Positions 1 through 11,610 of a DNA stretch of 64,000 bases are shown here, piece after piece. Both the position numbers and the translations under genes were made by a program. Under the pieces are notes generated by a model. The model searched no databases. It was not told where the DNA came from and was given only the letters and a program-made list of their open reading frames with translations. Source of the stretch: Volvox africanus (lineage: Eukaryota > Chlorophyta > Chlorophyceae > Chlamydomonadales > Volvocaceae); assembly GCA_030268105.1 (NCBI GenBank), contig BSDZ01000103.1, positions 1,058,501-1,122,500 on the forward strand, in the 5' to 3' direction. Each line of letters starts with the position of its first letter. The first letter of the stretch is position 1.

Positions 1-2111
1 GCTCGCTCTTATACGCCCTTCTGCTGCGTGTGCCCTTCCCTTGATGGAATATGCGTGCGTGGAACAATCAGAATTGTTCCAGGTACCTAAACAACCCGTG
101 ACCATTCTTATCCCTTCAACGGCGAGCACCAGTACCAAAATTGCTTTGGAGAGTTGAGGTGTTTTTGGAGGTAGTGGGTAGGTCTTAAGCCTATCCAGAT
201 CGCCCATCCAGATTGCCCGAGACATCTTACTTGCCTGCTGCGTTCTCGGTTACCCGGCGATCACTTGATCAATCGTGTAACCAAACACAGCAATAATAGT
301 TATAATAAATAATGATTTGCAATATTATGTTTATTATGATTATTATTATATCTTTATATTGTATTATCAAGACTCACGCACCTTGGGAATACACCCAGAA
401 AACTCCTGCTGTGCATTTACGATGGCGACGCTTGACGTCAGGAGGACAGCAAGCCCCAACAGGAAAACGGCATGCGCATCTAGCCGCATTTTTTTTCACA
501 CGGGCGCCTATACCTCTCTCGCTGCCAGATACTACAATATAGGTATTTCGCTGGCCTCTGACTGCCAACAGCGGGAGCTGATGTCCCGAAACCTAACTCT
601 TAGATTTAAAGAAAAGATAATCTGTTCTTAAAAACAGCCTAGTGTGCGTGGGTTTGGTTGGTTTTGGAATATATTATTACGAGCATCCGTACATCTTTCG
701 CTCGAAGCGACTGCAAAACAAACGCCGTCGCATTGTGTTAAAACCCGCCATAGCATTATATTTGATTTTTAGTTTCATAATTCGAAGTTTTATAAAATGA
801 AGTTAAATACTGTCGAATATTCTGGTTAAAGTGCACGCTGTTGCTTGATCAGAAAACGTTTTCGTCATCGGGAAATGTGGTGAAGCATCGTCAAACTTGA
901 GTACCGGCCCCCACCAGCAACAAGCTCGGTCTTGCTCGAGTTGCCGTATAAACCCCGTACCAGGCTGGGCCCAATGTCATCTACTTTAAGGCGCCAGGGG
1001 CAGAGGTCTCTCCCGCAAGTGCAGTTTCGTTCTCCAGGTCGGCTCCCAACATTGGCACATATGCAGATCTGTACGTGCCTTCCTTCATTGTCGCGGTGCA
1101 TTAGGCCACCAAACTAGCTATCATTGACGTTTGGCTTTTTACTTATCCGGTCAGCGGCAGTATTTAAGTAAGGCCATCCCACGTCATAGACACGGAGTCG
1201 GCATCCCCTCCCCGTCTCCACTGCGGGCCACTGATGCTGGAGAGGTGATGTGAGGGTCGCCCCCGGCGTCTCCTCCTCTTCATCTCTGTGTCGCGCTGGG
1301 TACCCTGCTTCGAGGGTTTACTGAGGGCCGTTCTCGGTGCCCTCCCTCTACCACCTGGTGCCCCTATTTCGGCTAGACAGGATAAGCAGTCCGGAAAACC
1401 CAGTGGGGTGTGTGGCCATCTTCGTTCTCCTTGATGACCCCTTTCGTAGCTTTTTGGCATTCTTAGGTGTCATACTGTCAACTGCGGGTCGGTGTGGTTT
1501 CTATCATAGCTGATAGCTTCCCAAGATATCCATCGGAAAGAGAGCGAATTATCAATATTCTTGTTGTTTTTGTTAGTTTCAAAAAGGTGTTTTCCCGCGA
1601 TCTGTAATCTTCTCCATCGATTTTTAATCTCTTTTGGCTTTTTTAGTTACTACGCGTAAGTGGATTCGGGGATGCAGCTCCCGGAAAGAAGATTTAGATT
1701 TCAACCCATGAAATAAAGAACATTCTCATAAAAAATGCAGAGAACTAGCTTTTCATGGATAGTTGCTTAGCTTCCGTTGAGCATGCGGGTGCGCTGACTT
1801 TCTCTATCACGCAGATCACGCAGGTTTACTCGAAAGAGGATGGATAAACATGCGCACATGCACATATCATAACATCAAAATATTGATGTTACTCCTTAAC
1901 ATCAGGATCCAAATGAAAGCCTGAGCGGCTGGTGGATTCGCGCTACTTGCTGAACACGGCTGCAAGTACTGCAGTACGTCCTGGAAGACTGCCTGGCCGG
2001 CGGCCCCAGGTTTTATTAACGATGAATATATAATTAATATGATTTTACAGCTTTTAGAGTGTAATTTTAATGTTCCATTTTTTGTGCGAGTACTGTGTCG
2101 AGGCGTTTCGA
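1..2111. other. Gene-free AT-rich spacer
   Basis: I see no convincing coding sequence here. The open frames are short, lack splice context and have no recognisable motifs. The stretch is AT-rich compared with the genes to the right. Together with the LINE relics that follow, it looks like decayed repeat sequence. Confidence 0.5.
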
Positions 2112-2162
2112 GGTACGATAGTAATTTGCTTAAGTAAATTACTATCGTACCAGATAGCGCCT
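2101..2162. repeat. Large inverted repeat (40-bp near-perfect palindrome with outer arms)
   Basis: Positions 2112-2151 form a 40-bp palindrome. The 20-base arms (GGTACGATAGTAATTT and four more bases) match except for one position, which would be a G-T pair in a hairpin. A second five-base complement (AGGCG at 2101-2105, CGCCT at 2158-2162) flanks it after six unpaired bases on each side. The whole 62 bp can fold as one long hairpin or a cruciform. It lies about 65 bp before the first LINE-like frame. It could be the end of a small inverted-repeat element or a transcribed hairpin; the sequence alone does not decide. Confidence 0.8.
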
Positions 2163-2227
2163 GCGAAGAAGGCACCATTGGTATTCGAACCCTAATGTCA
2201 TGATGTAAAGTTCGTTCACATCACTTC

Positions 2228-3309
2228 ATGTATTCATGTACGTTGTTGTACATGACCCAACAGCCCAAGCACGTTCTCTCCAATAGAGCCCAGGTCTGGG
2301 ATCTGGATAGACTCTTAGAGCTTTTAGGAGCTGCTAAGGATACTGGGGGTTGTGGGTGCTTCGAGGAAGCCCTCGAAGATCCTATGGTGATTTTACAATG
2401 TTCTTACATCTATTGGGTACATGTGTTGTCAAGGTTGCACCCCCAGCAGTTTATTCTTCAGAAAATTTGACCAGTACCCTCTTCGGGTTTTTTGGGCAAA
2501 ATTAGTCTTTCGTTCCTGGAATAGATTGGTTGATGCACGTGGCTCCATCTACTACCGGAATTTAGGGAGGAATTGAGGTTATTAACCCTTCTCAAGAATT
2601 GTCAGAGTGATACTGTAGTATCCTGGGGTATCTAAGGCTAACATCCAGGATGATCAGGAAACTGGACATCTTCCGATTGGGCCGAAACAGTTTGGCGGAT
2701 GTTTATTAGCACAGAGATACAACAGATACCTGGGGTGTTGGGATGCTTCACCCCCTAAGACTCCCTGGCTGTGACCTGCTGGGGGATCTCTCTGCTATCA
2801 TCACAGACATTGCAGAGAAAGTGGATGCCTTGGTTGCTTACAAAGGACACGTCCTGCCTTGTGGAGGAGCTGAGAAGTAGGATAAGGGTAGACTGGGTTA
2901 GTGATAGGATTACTGTGAGCCCTCTTGACTTTGTGTTGGACGGTCATCAAGCAGGTATTAAAATGTGTAGGTATCACCAGTGGATGGGAGACCCGAAACA
3001 CATGGAGGGATACATCCCTCGCACTTCACCTCACCAGTCTTATTCGCTTGCGGCTATGTTGCTGGGCTATTGAGGTGAACCGTCCTAATGGGAGGGCTCG
3101 GACTGTTCCTCACTGCCCTATGTGTGAGTGGAGCGACAGAGGATACGCATCATGTTCTACTGGAATGCTCAGCTTATGAGAACATAAGACAAGAGATGAG
3201 ACCAACTGGGGACTTTCCGGAAGGGAACATGGCTGCAGTCATGAGCGTGGGGGGTAATCAGCATAGAGTGGCCAAGGCGCCTCGTGAAATTCGTGAATTT
3301 GTCGCATGA
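2228..3309 (+). mobile_element. Degenerate non-LTR retrotransposon (LINE), C-terminal region
   Basis: This is a broken coding stretch in several frames. At 3022-3135 a frame reads LIRLRLCCWAIEVNR and then CPMC. After a one-base frame change near 3125-3135 it continues as TEDTHHVLLEC. The order (leucine-rich RLR block, CxxC, then HHxLLEC) is the cysteine/histidine module found at the C-terminus of LINE reverse transcriptases. Upstream, around 2620, a frame shows Y(P)GVS...QD, resembling the YLGV motif. A second relic at 4165 carries the same motif, so both probably derive from one family. Internal stops at several places show it is dead. The 5' boundary is not defined. Confidence 0.6.
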
Positions 3310-3333
3310 GAGGGACTCGGTACAACGCCCCGT

Positions 3334-3367
3334 CCAAGATGGTAGGTTGAAGAACCTACCATCTTGG
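3334..3367 (+). repeat. Perfect 15-bp stem-loop behind the LINE relic
   Basis: CCAAGATGGTAGGTT (3334-3348) and its exact reverse complement (3353-3367) flank a GAAG loop. The hairpin starts 24 bases after the stop of the last LINE-like frame. Some LINEs carry a 3' stem-loop that their reverse transcriptase recognises for target-primed reverse transcription, and the position fits that role. A rho-like or other terminator role is not expected in an alga. Confidence 0.75.
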
Positions 3368-4164
3368 TCCAGTGGGTGCAGCTGGAGTCGTACAAGTATG
3401 TATCTATCCACATCCACAATTCCACATGTAGTAGGTGAAGGCACGTTAAGGTAGGCAACCTAACTCCTTCTCATCTGTCCTTTTTAAGGAAAAATAACAT
3501 GAGTTATCCACTGTCCAGAATGAGGTTTTCCTCTACACGATTACGCATGTACGTGGACAGCTTTTGGTAGTTATCGGGATTGGGAGCAGAAACACGTTTT
3601 GGAGCCTTGTCAGAAGCGATACCTCTGTCCGTCGTCTCGATCGATTCTGATCTTTTCACGTCGCAAGGTTTCCTTGCCTCCGGTCCGTTCTTTTTTCCGT
3701 TCCCTTTCTCCTTCCTTTTTCCGTTTCCTCTCCTCTTTCCGATCCTTCACTGTGGCCTCCACAGTCCACACGCAAGCAGGTCAATGCAGCTTCTGTGAGT
3801 GGCGCCAGACACGCACCATCTTCCCTCCCTCCATCCTGGTCCTATTTCCCCTAGTCCCGTTTATGTGGATTGAGGATGGGACGTACGACGTCCGAAGCCC
3901 GCACCCGTGCAGGTCCCATGATAAGTCATGTCAAAGATAGGTCATGTCGCATCAGGGCAAAGAGTAATAAACAGTAAAAGCCTTTCTGCACAGAGTGGAA
4001 GTTGCGGGAAATGGGTTGCGGGAACGGGGGGAAGCCTAAAGGCACTTCCAGAGCGAGACTTTCAAACTGCACAATGTGCCCGTCAGTTCACGGATCGGCC
4101 CCAGACGTAATCGTGACTGTTAAGAAAAAGCCGAATTGTCTGGATCTTGGATCCAGGGTTCATC
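3368..4164. other. Spacer between LINE relics
   Basis: I see no supported gene here. The plus strand has a pyrimidine-rich run (CT/TTCC) near 3690-3750. Short open frames cross it but none has splice or domain support. Confidence 0.4.
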
Positions 4165-4290
4165 GGATCTAAAGTATCTTGGGGTGTCTACCGGTAGTGT
4201 CCAGGATGGACCGTGCAGGACCGTATGGTCATCTTCCAATCAGGCCTTTGCTTAGGCCGGCATAACAAAGATACGACAGGATCCAGCGAT
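4165..4290 (+). mobile_element. Second LINE reverse-transcriptase fragment
   Basis: The frame beginning near 4165 reads LKYLGVSTGSVQDG, then NQAFA, a stop, and AGITKIRQDPA. (V/L)KYLGV followed some 30 residues later by a W..NQAFA.AGI segment is the pattern of the thumb/connection region of L1-type reverse transcriptases. The nucleotide sequence around YLGV resembles 2618-2660 of the first relic. The in-frame stop and short length show it is a fragment. Confidence 0.55.
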
Positions 4291-4755
4291 AAATAGATCC
4301 CAGGGTCATCGGATCCAGTCCCAGTCCCACACCCGTAGCATTTCCTCTCCTTCTCTATAAAGTGCTTGCGTCCTTTCCCTCTCATGGACGGGCGTGTACA
4401 TAGCCCGTGCATAGCATGTGCAGTGCGTCAGTTCGGTCGCGTCACAACCTGGCTACTTGGGGAGGGGCAGCACTTGCTATCTCACACCCGCTTGATATGG
4501 ACACCCGCACCCGTCCCCCGCGGGCCCCGCCCTTGCTGAATTCCGAATCTGAATTTGCGGGTCCGCGCAACACACATCATGGCGTATATTACACCGTGTA
4601 CTGTGTAGGCCGTACACCTTTACCGTAAAGGCTGACTCATCGCTGCTGCTGCCTCACGAGGACTTCTGGCTGGGGACCCCTGAAGCAGTTCTGAAGTACC
4701 GAAAAGGCCTACCGAGATGCCGGGCATGAGGATTGTGAATGTGTGTGCTGTAATA
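4291..4755. other. Spacer; 3' flank of the cyclophilin gene
   Basis: This holds the probable 3' untranslated region of the minus-strand cyclophilin. A TGTAA polyadenylation signal (minus strand, 4593-4589) lies about 165 bases beyond its stop codon. No other feature is seen. Confidence 0.45.
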
Positions 4756-7440
4756 TCAGCTGCCATCACCATCGACATCTTCATCGCTACTGCTACTGCT
4801 GCTGCCACTTTCCCCGAGGTCACCCAACATGCTGTCCAGGAGTCGAGCCTTGACGCTGCGAGCTGCCGCAGCTATCGGTGCCGCCGCCGGCTTTCGGTGC
4901 TGACCTGGCGGCAGTTGGAACGAGCCGGCTGCAGCAGCATCCGCTGTTTGTAGCTCCGCACCCGCGCCGGAGGTCGCGGATGATGGTCCTGCTCCTGCTC
5001 CTGCTGCCCCTGCCGCAGATGTCCCGCCGGCACCAGCAGCACCGCCGGCTTCAGCAGCTGTGGATGAGTCGTGTGTTCGCTTGCGCTTGAGGCCCTCACT
5101 GAGCGCATCCCTGGAGTAATCACAATCCCGCGGGGAAGAAGAGGTTTTGGAAGGGAGGGGCCGAGAAAACTTGAAAGAGATCAGACGGCGGAAATTCTGG
5201 ATGTTGTATACGTACACGATGACGTACACGAGATCGTACTTCAGATCCCGCAATTCACCCAAATCCATTTACTCGCCCTGTTCGCGCCTGGCCGGCTCCA
5301 ACGCGAATAGCCGAAACACCAAAACCCTAAGTCCCAACCTCATGTAAGCCAACTCTCCTTAATGTTTTTTGGCATCTCTTCTTGTCCCTCTCACGACTTG
5401 GATTTATCCCCGAAACCACACCCTAACCCACATCCTCCTTTGCTAAATCATTCTGGTTCCCTTACATCAAAGCCGATCGCGTCTCCTCCGCGGCTTCTTG
5501 TAGTCGTGCCGCCGCGTCCTTGAGGTGCGTTCCCGCGCCAGCGCTGCGCCCCTGCCCTCCCTCCCTGAGCTCCTCATGGTTTCCGAGGTGGTTGGTCGGT
5601 CCTGCCCGCTGCACCGCCACGCGCTGCACTGGCGAGTCGTCTGGCAGGGTGCGCAGGTCACCGAGGGCATCGAGCAGCTCGCGGCCCTTGTGGATCCGAC
5701 CCACCACCTAGGGGCGACGACGCGCGTAGATGGGGGATGCCCAGGGTGAGGAGACGGGACGGGCGGGCGAGAGAAGATGGGATGGACTTCGAGAGAGCCG
5801 AATAGGGGTAACCTGGTTTACTTTTCGCGTGTGATACAAAAGTAAACAGAAAGGATACATTACCATTTGGGAAAGACGTTATGTGCTCATCATAAGTTGG
5901 CAATAAAAGAACAATACATAGATTAACGGACAATGAAGTTCCATACACACACACATATATATATATGTTATGTATAAGTTCCATGTATATATATATATAT
6001 ATATGGAACATGTCAATGCCGGTCGCCCTCTTCCTCACAACAGGAAGAGGTTATATATTAATATATATGCACATATATATACGCCCTCTTCCTCATCCTC
6101 TTCCTCTCAAACGCGCACCTGATGTGAGCGGTCCAAATCCAGCGCTCTGTCCAGAGTGATGGCGAAGTCGTCTCCCGCCAGCGCCACCGCCACCAGACCG
6201 GCCTCCACTGAGCGGAGCTGGATGTTGGGTTGCAGCCGCATGCCACCACCATCAGCACCGCTACTGCTACCGCCACCGCGGGGCAGACCACCGTGAAGGG
6301 CGTATCGGGGCAGGAGCTTGTGGAAGGAGGTGCCGGCTATCCCCGCAGCCGATCCAGGCAGACACCTGCGTGCAGATTGTGTCTCTGTGCGTTTGCGTGC
6401 GTGTGTGTGTTTGCGCGTGTTTGCACGATTGCATTTTCGTGTGTGTATGCGTATGTCTGTGTGCGCGCGTGGTTGTGCAACTGTGTGTATACCTGCGTGC
6501 AGTTATTGGGCAAACAGAAAACCCGAAGTGAATTTGTGCAGTCACGCGGTAAGCAGTATGAGTCCGTGAGAGGATTCCTGCCTCTGGGTTCGTCTGGGTT
6601 ACTCGATCGAGTAACATAAACCGCCCTCTCACCTCTATTTCTCTATCTCTCACACACGCACATGGACACGACGCATACACGCTTACATAAACACACACAC
6701 ACGCACATGGACACGCGCATACACGCTCACATGAACACACACACGCACATGGACACGCGCATGCGCATACGTGGCATATGCTGCTGACCTGTTTCGAAAA
6801 TGATTTGCGGCCACCGGCACAATGTCATCGTATAGCTCAATCACTAGGCGACCTTAAAGCAGTGGGTTCGTAGCCCACACAGCGGCCGTACAAGTGCGGA
6901 GATTAGGAGAGATCCGATCGCGCGAGGGGCAGTGGGAAGATTTGATCAAAGAACTTTTGCTCACGTAGCATCTTATCAGCCCCGAAGAAAAGCTGAAGTG
7001 CAAAACACGAGTTAGTGCAAGTTGGCCAAATTGCAAATAGTTGAATTTGAAGCAGCGAAGACCAAGCGCATCCATCCCCTCTGACCACCCATCCAGAAAG
7101 TTACATCCACCCCAAGACCCTTCCATTCACCCACCCACCTAGCGGCTTGCCCGCCAAGGTTATGTCGAGAAATACATAAGGACGGTGTATATCCAAATCA
7201 GGCAATGCGGGTAGTTGATTGGCACGTTCCTGAGGAAGGTTGGGTACTGAGAGGGGTTATGGAAAGCACGGGTGGTGGGTGCTATTCCTATCTATCGGCA
7301 ACAGGATGGGAAGCATTAAGACTGCACACCTGGCGCATTCGCTCAATTTCAGGGTGTACGCCAGTTTCGAGGAACTTGTCGAGGTTCCGTTTAATGCCTT
7401 TGACGGTGTCATTGGGCGCTGCTTTTCGCCGGACGCTGAC
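4756..7440 (-). CDS. Divergent cyclophilin-type peptidyl-prolyl isomerase, 5' end missing
   Basis: Exons on the minus strand: 7330-7440, 6965-6992, 6789-6852, 6119-6365, 5466-5707 and 4756-5110. All five junctions have GT/AG and keep the frame, giving 348 residues to a TGA. The spliced protein reads RLVIELYDDIVPVAANHFRNRC, then AGTSFHKLLPRYALHGG, DDFAITLDRALDLD, and VVGRIHKGRELLDAL; these are the ordered strands of a cyclophilin fold. Before the fold is a charged helical segment (NDTVKGIKRNLDKFL). After it come an Ala/Glu-rich helix, a basic KRKR motif, an Ala/Gly-rich stretch and an acidic serine tail ending SSDEDVDGDGS. Key active-site positions differ from canonical enzymes: FHR is FHK, QGG is HGG, and the usual tryptophan is not apparent. 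Catalysis may be weak, with prolyl-peptide binding the more likely role. The KRKR motif suggests nuclear location (inference). Further 5' exons probably lie between 7441 and 8792. Confidence 0.8.
5945..6085. repeat. CA/TA microsatellites in a cyclophilin intron
   Basis: Alternating (CA)n and (TA)n tracts, including one run near 5985-6004, lie inside the intron 5708-6118. They interrupt minus-strand coding only as intronic sequence. Confidence 0.8.
6380..6775. repeat. TG/CA-rich tract with about 44-bp tandem units in a cyclophilin intron
   Basis: The intron 6366-6788 holds a (TG)n-rich segment. It also holds about two and a half copies of a 42-46-bp unit beginning ACACACGCACATGGACACG, at about 6653, 6699 and 6741. 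The long open frames across it are by-products of the repeat. Confidence 0.75.
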
Positions 7441-8792
7441 CTGCGGGCCATTGTTCCCGTCTCGTCCAAATCAAAGCCCACTCAGATTTTCATCATTATA
7501 GAATACGTTTCGCAGATGCGAGATGGCATGCCTGTAGCTCCAGGCCATATGAACTGCTAGGCTTACCGCATCTCCAACGAACTTGGTGCCTCCTTTTCCC
7601 ATACTTGGTGACTTTATAGAGAGCTATGATTTTGTGCTAGGTTGTTATACTATACACCTTTAACAATAGCAGATGCTTGTGGCAGGTTCAGTCAACACCA
7701 TACACTCTATTCAGAACTTGTTCGGGCTTTTGCCAGAAAAATGAGCAGTTTCATTTATCTTTCAGTTTGTGGAATGGAGTGGATGCGAGATTTTGTGTTA
7801 GGCACTGCGAAACATCAGGTTAGGTAGGAAAAGGTTACATGGCCTTGTCCTACACTGTCGTACTTGACAAAATGCTTACTTCCCTAGCAAAACCTGTCGC
7901 AGATACTACCACACGCAAAACGTATTGCATTCTGTTATACAGCTCCCAGAGGACCAAGACCTAGAGTTGGTATTGCAATGCCTTCTAAGGTGTTGCATAG
8001 TGACAAGTCATCAGATCTTCGAGGATGGTCCAGTACCTTGCCGCTCGCTTCGGGGGGAACCGGGGGAGGAAGGAAGGTAGGCCAAATACCGGGCGGAGGA
8101 GGGATTGATGGACGGTATCGGGACGAAGGGCTTTTCGACTTACGCCCGCTTTACGCCTTCCCGTATCAGCCATATCCCCACGCTAGGTGTAGGCCGTGCC
8201 AGTTTCATGGGTTGCTGCAGCATATCATCGACATTGAGACTACATAGACGTTTCGGCGTAAAACTCGTGAGCAGGCTTTTGTTGGCGCATGTTTGCAGCA
8301 AGGCTTGTGGGTACCACGTCCTTAACCATCCATACGCAATCGGCATGAGATAACCATGAGCCTTGGCAGAACCTCTGGCACCACTGACATCAGCATCAAC
8401 ACCGCGATACGCTAAGAAGGAGCGCTCGGTTCCGACGTATTGCCGCGACATTTTTTCTGTGTGCGATCAGGGTTGAGATGGTCGACGTCGTGACATGACA
8501 AAAAGGGCTGGCGGACGACAGTTAGAATGGAAGGGTGGCGAAACTTAATTAGTACGAACCGTGTTATTAAGGTTTCGTACTGAAGATGTGCATGTCCACT
8601 ATCAGCATTATCGATTCTTCGCAAAGCTCAGTCGATATTTGTGTATGGACGTAGCTATTCTCGCAATAATTCGCCAACCGGAGTCGTGAGTAAACTATCG
8701 CATAACCTATACTGACGTGAGGCCATAGCGCACTTTAGGCCAAAGTCACAAACGTTTTTGAAAGCTGTAATTTCCGAGTACCTTCAACCTAA
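7441..8792. other. Region between cyclophilin and the next gene; possible cyclophilin 5' exons
   Basis: Any missing first exons of the cyclophilin and the shared upstream region of the gene at 8793 must lie here. Two minus-strand open stretches look protein-like: 7941-8039 (KVLDHPRRSDDLSLCNTLEG...) and 8244-8320 (DVVPTSLAANMRQQ...). Both are bounded by possible AG and GT sites, but the phases do not join simply and no start codon could be fixed. They are left unmodelled. Confidence 0.35.
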
Positions 8793-11610
8793 ATGGCGGA
8801 GGTCTTAGACAACTTACGAGAGGCAATCAGTCAGTATCTGAAGAAAGCCGATTTTGAAGGAGCAGGGGTAGCAATATCAAAAGCAGTTCCATCATTGCTT
8901 CGGTTGAGCGTTGACGAATGGGAGGACGTCGACATAGATGGCGTTGCCCGTACCGCAGGCCTGCCCATTGGGAACAGGCAGCAGCCTGAAACCCCTAGTA
9001 AAGAGCAATCCCAAGTCAGCGCTGATCCCGGGGAAACAGCAAACGAGGGTGAAAGCAGCAGCAGCGGCAATAGCAGCGGCGATAGCGACGACCACGACGA
9101 CGATGATGATAGTTCCAATGACGATGATGTGCTCATAAGCTCCTACCTGTATCGCTCCACGATCCATCTGCCGCGCAATCCTCGACTAGAGCATCTCTGC
9201 ACGTGGTTGTACGATACTGTCGTACGCGCAGACAGCGAGGAAGAGCCCGAGGAGCAAGCATGCCAAAAGCTACCAGCCGCCATCCTAGCTGCATGGCGGC
9301 GCCTCCAACAACAGCAACAACTTAAACAGGCGCAAATTCAGCTACAGCAGGGGCAGGGTGGGGAGCTGGGTGCTGCTGGCAACCCTGCCACCAACGCGGC
9401 GGCAGCAGCGGCGGCAGTGCTTCCTCCGACGGAAGCTCTCCATCTACAGCACAGCGCCTTCTCTGCCCCGTACTGCACCTGGCGGCATGTGGCCCCCGAC
9501 GCGCTGCCGCCGCTGCATGACGTCCTCGTGGGCGTGCTGCGCGTATGCTGGGATCGTCACAATGACCGTGATCCGTCAAGAAATGTGCGCCACTGCTATC
9601 AGAGCATTGCAGTTTAGGGGGAGATCAATGGAGCGGATTATGCAGTCCAAGCAGTCGGTCAGAATCCTGCCTTAAACAGCTAAGACCCCATGTTTTCCTA
9701 AAACCCTCCTCCTCCGCATTCCTACTCACTCTTCCGTATTCCTTCGTGTAGACTTCCCATTTTAAACTCTCAAGGGTACCTCTTCAAACTTCTCCGTCCC
9801 GACAGATTATTTGGGGCGCCCAGAGGCACAGCCGTCGGGACGACCCCGTGACTGCCTACCTCTACATCGAGTACCTGAGACTGGTCCTGGTGTCCATCAT
9901 TAAGAGCCGGGCAGAGCCGCTGTGGCTCTGGCATGAGCTTCAGGTGGGTTTCTGTGAGGAAGAAGGAAAAGGGACATTCGAATATGCATATGGGCCTTAG
10001 GGCGGGGCGGGGTCTGCGAGTCCGGACGGGGAGAGGTGAGCTTGAGGAGGACGAGTGAGATAGGGCGGTGTCGGGTATGGCGAGGCAGGGCGGAGTTTGG
10101 TAGAGGAGGGGCGAAGGAGGGCGGGGTCAGATGGGTGAAGGACAGGGTAGGACGGGGGAGGGACGGTTAAGGGCGCTTTCAAAATTCGAATATGTTACGT
10201 GTTTCTGATTTTACTGTTTGTGCGCTTTGATGCACCCCATCGCCCACCCACCCGCCCCTGCCCTCGCGTTTTTTGCCGCCCCGTTTTGTCTTTTGTGTTT
10301 CTCCCTGCTGCACTTTGGCTTCCTGGCGCTTTGGCTTCGTCATGATGGACGCCATCGTCACTATCACGACGCTACGTACCAAACGACATGAACGCGCCGC
10401 ACCGTACAGGAGGTCATTGAGGAGTGAGTGTAGGCCCATTGGGGCCGATCAAATACACGGGATTTGATTTGATCTGGATTACAGTGGTAAACCAAATCTG
10501 TCTCGGATCTGGTATACGGCCAGAATAGAATTAAATCCCAATCTGATTCTTCACTTCAGATCTTAGCATCGTAATGGGTTATGGATTTGGGTCACCTCCT
10601 ATAGTATCTAAATTGGGACCCGGATCTGGATTATGGTACAGACCATTCATAAGGCCTGGAGACATGCCATTCGGGATTTCCTTTCTGATAAATTTCCTTC
10701 ATCGTCCGTCCTTCCCTGGAGTTAGGTACCCCCATTGGCGGTACCATCCCCACGAGGTAGCGGTCCTGGCGCGGATGATGGCGGAACATGGATGTGGCTG
10801 GCTGATGCTCAACACCTTGATGGATCACATCGGCAAGGTGCGTGTATAGAACGAAACACGGGATGTTCTTATTTTGTTGTTATTTTATGCCATTCCTTCA
10901 CGACACGCTGGTGTGTTGCAACCCACCCTTTCCCCCCCCGCACGCCGCCCTCATGATCTACCCCGAACCTAAGGCCCCGCTGCTCATGTACGGCGCCTGG
11001 GCATCCCTTTGGGATGGTCTACGGCGATCAGAGGCTCGTGCATGTTGCCGGATGGCAGCCAAGTATGGCGTACCTCTGGACGCGGTGTGGGTTCATGTTG
11101 CCGAGCTGACGCTGCTGCAAGTATGTATATGCGTTTCCGTACAACTTGAAATGCCATTGGTCGTTGATGTCATTCTCATATCATTATAAACATCGTCATC
11201 ATCGTCATCATTAACATGATTGCTGCGTCTCCTATCCATCCTTCTTAAGCATGCACCACCTACGCAATTCTCGCCAAGTACTTTTTTGAACTCTTTTTTG
11301 CCGCTGCTTCGTCCTAATGGGAATTTCCCATTGCGTGTATTGATCATATCGTGTCTAATATCTCTTAATCTTTTTTATTGTGCCCTACATTCATATCCAG
11401 GTAAAGGAGCACCCGCGCGACCCTAGACTCTTAGCACGGGCCGGCGCAGTGCTCACTCGCGTCTTGGCATTTACCCCCGCACCTGCCGAGCTCGCGTCGC
11501 TATTACGAGCCGAGCGAGACGCGCCAGGTTCTTGTGAGGGCGTACGGCACGTGACGTCACAATTACAACTGGACGAGCTGTTGGTGGAAAACTCGATCCC
11601 AACTTTCTGA
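8793..11610 (+). CDS. Multi-exon gene of unknown function (about 470 aa)
   Basis: Proposed exons: 8793-9584, 9806-9953, 10722-10837, 10974-11120 and 11401-11610. They start at an ATG (MAEVLDNLREAISQYLKKADFEG) and end SIPTF-stop. Residues 1-60 look helical. A Ser/Asp-rich acidic stretch follows at about 90-110, then a Gln-rich and poly-Ala segment. The later exons encode an aromatic helical region (AYLYIEYLRLVLVSIIKSR, WLWHELQ, HPHEVAVLARMMAEHG, LMYGAWASLWDGL), suggesting an alpha-helical fold. I do not recognise a family. Uncertain points: exon 1 could end at 9611 instead of 9584. Exon 2 could end at the CAG/GTGGGT at 9943, but only the GTGAGG donor after 9953 paired with the AG before 10722 keeps the frame of exon 3. 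No TGTAA was seen close behind the stop; one lies at 12486. Confidence 0.6.

Noticed and set aside
2170..2200. TTCGAA box resembling a tRNA T-loop on the minus strand
   Set aside because: The flanking bases do not pair as a T-stem and no cloverleaf can be drawn.
6829..6890. tRNA-like arm (GTGGG TTCGTAG CCCAC)
   Set aside because: Only a T-arm-like stem is present. No acceptor or anticodon arms fit, and the region overlaps a phase-consistent cyclophilin exon.
7240..7560. Plus-strand 106-codon frame (…RVYASFEELVEVPFNAF…)
   Set aside because: It overlaps the minus-strand cyclophilin exon 7330-7440, whose borders and phase are consistent with the downstream exons. The plus frame has no motif or splice partner.
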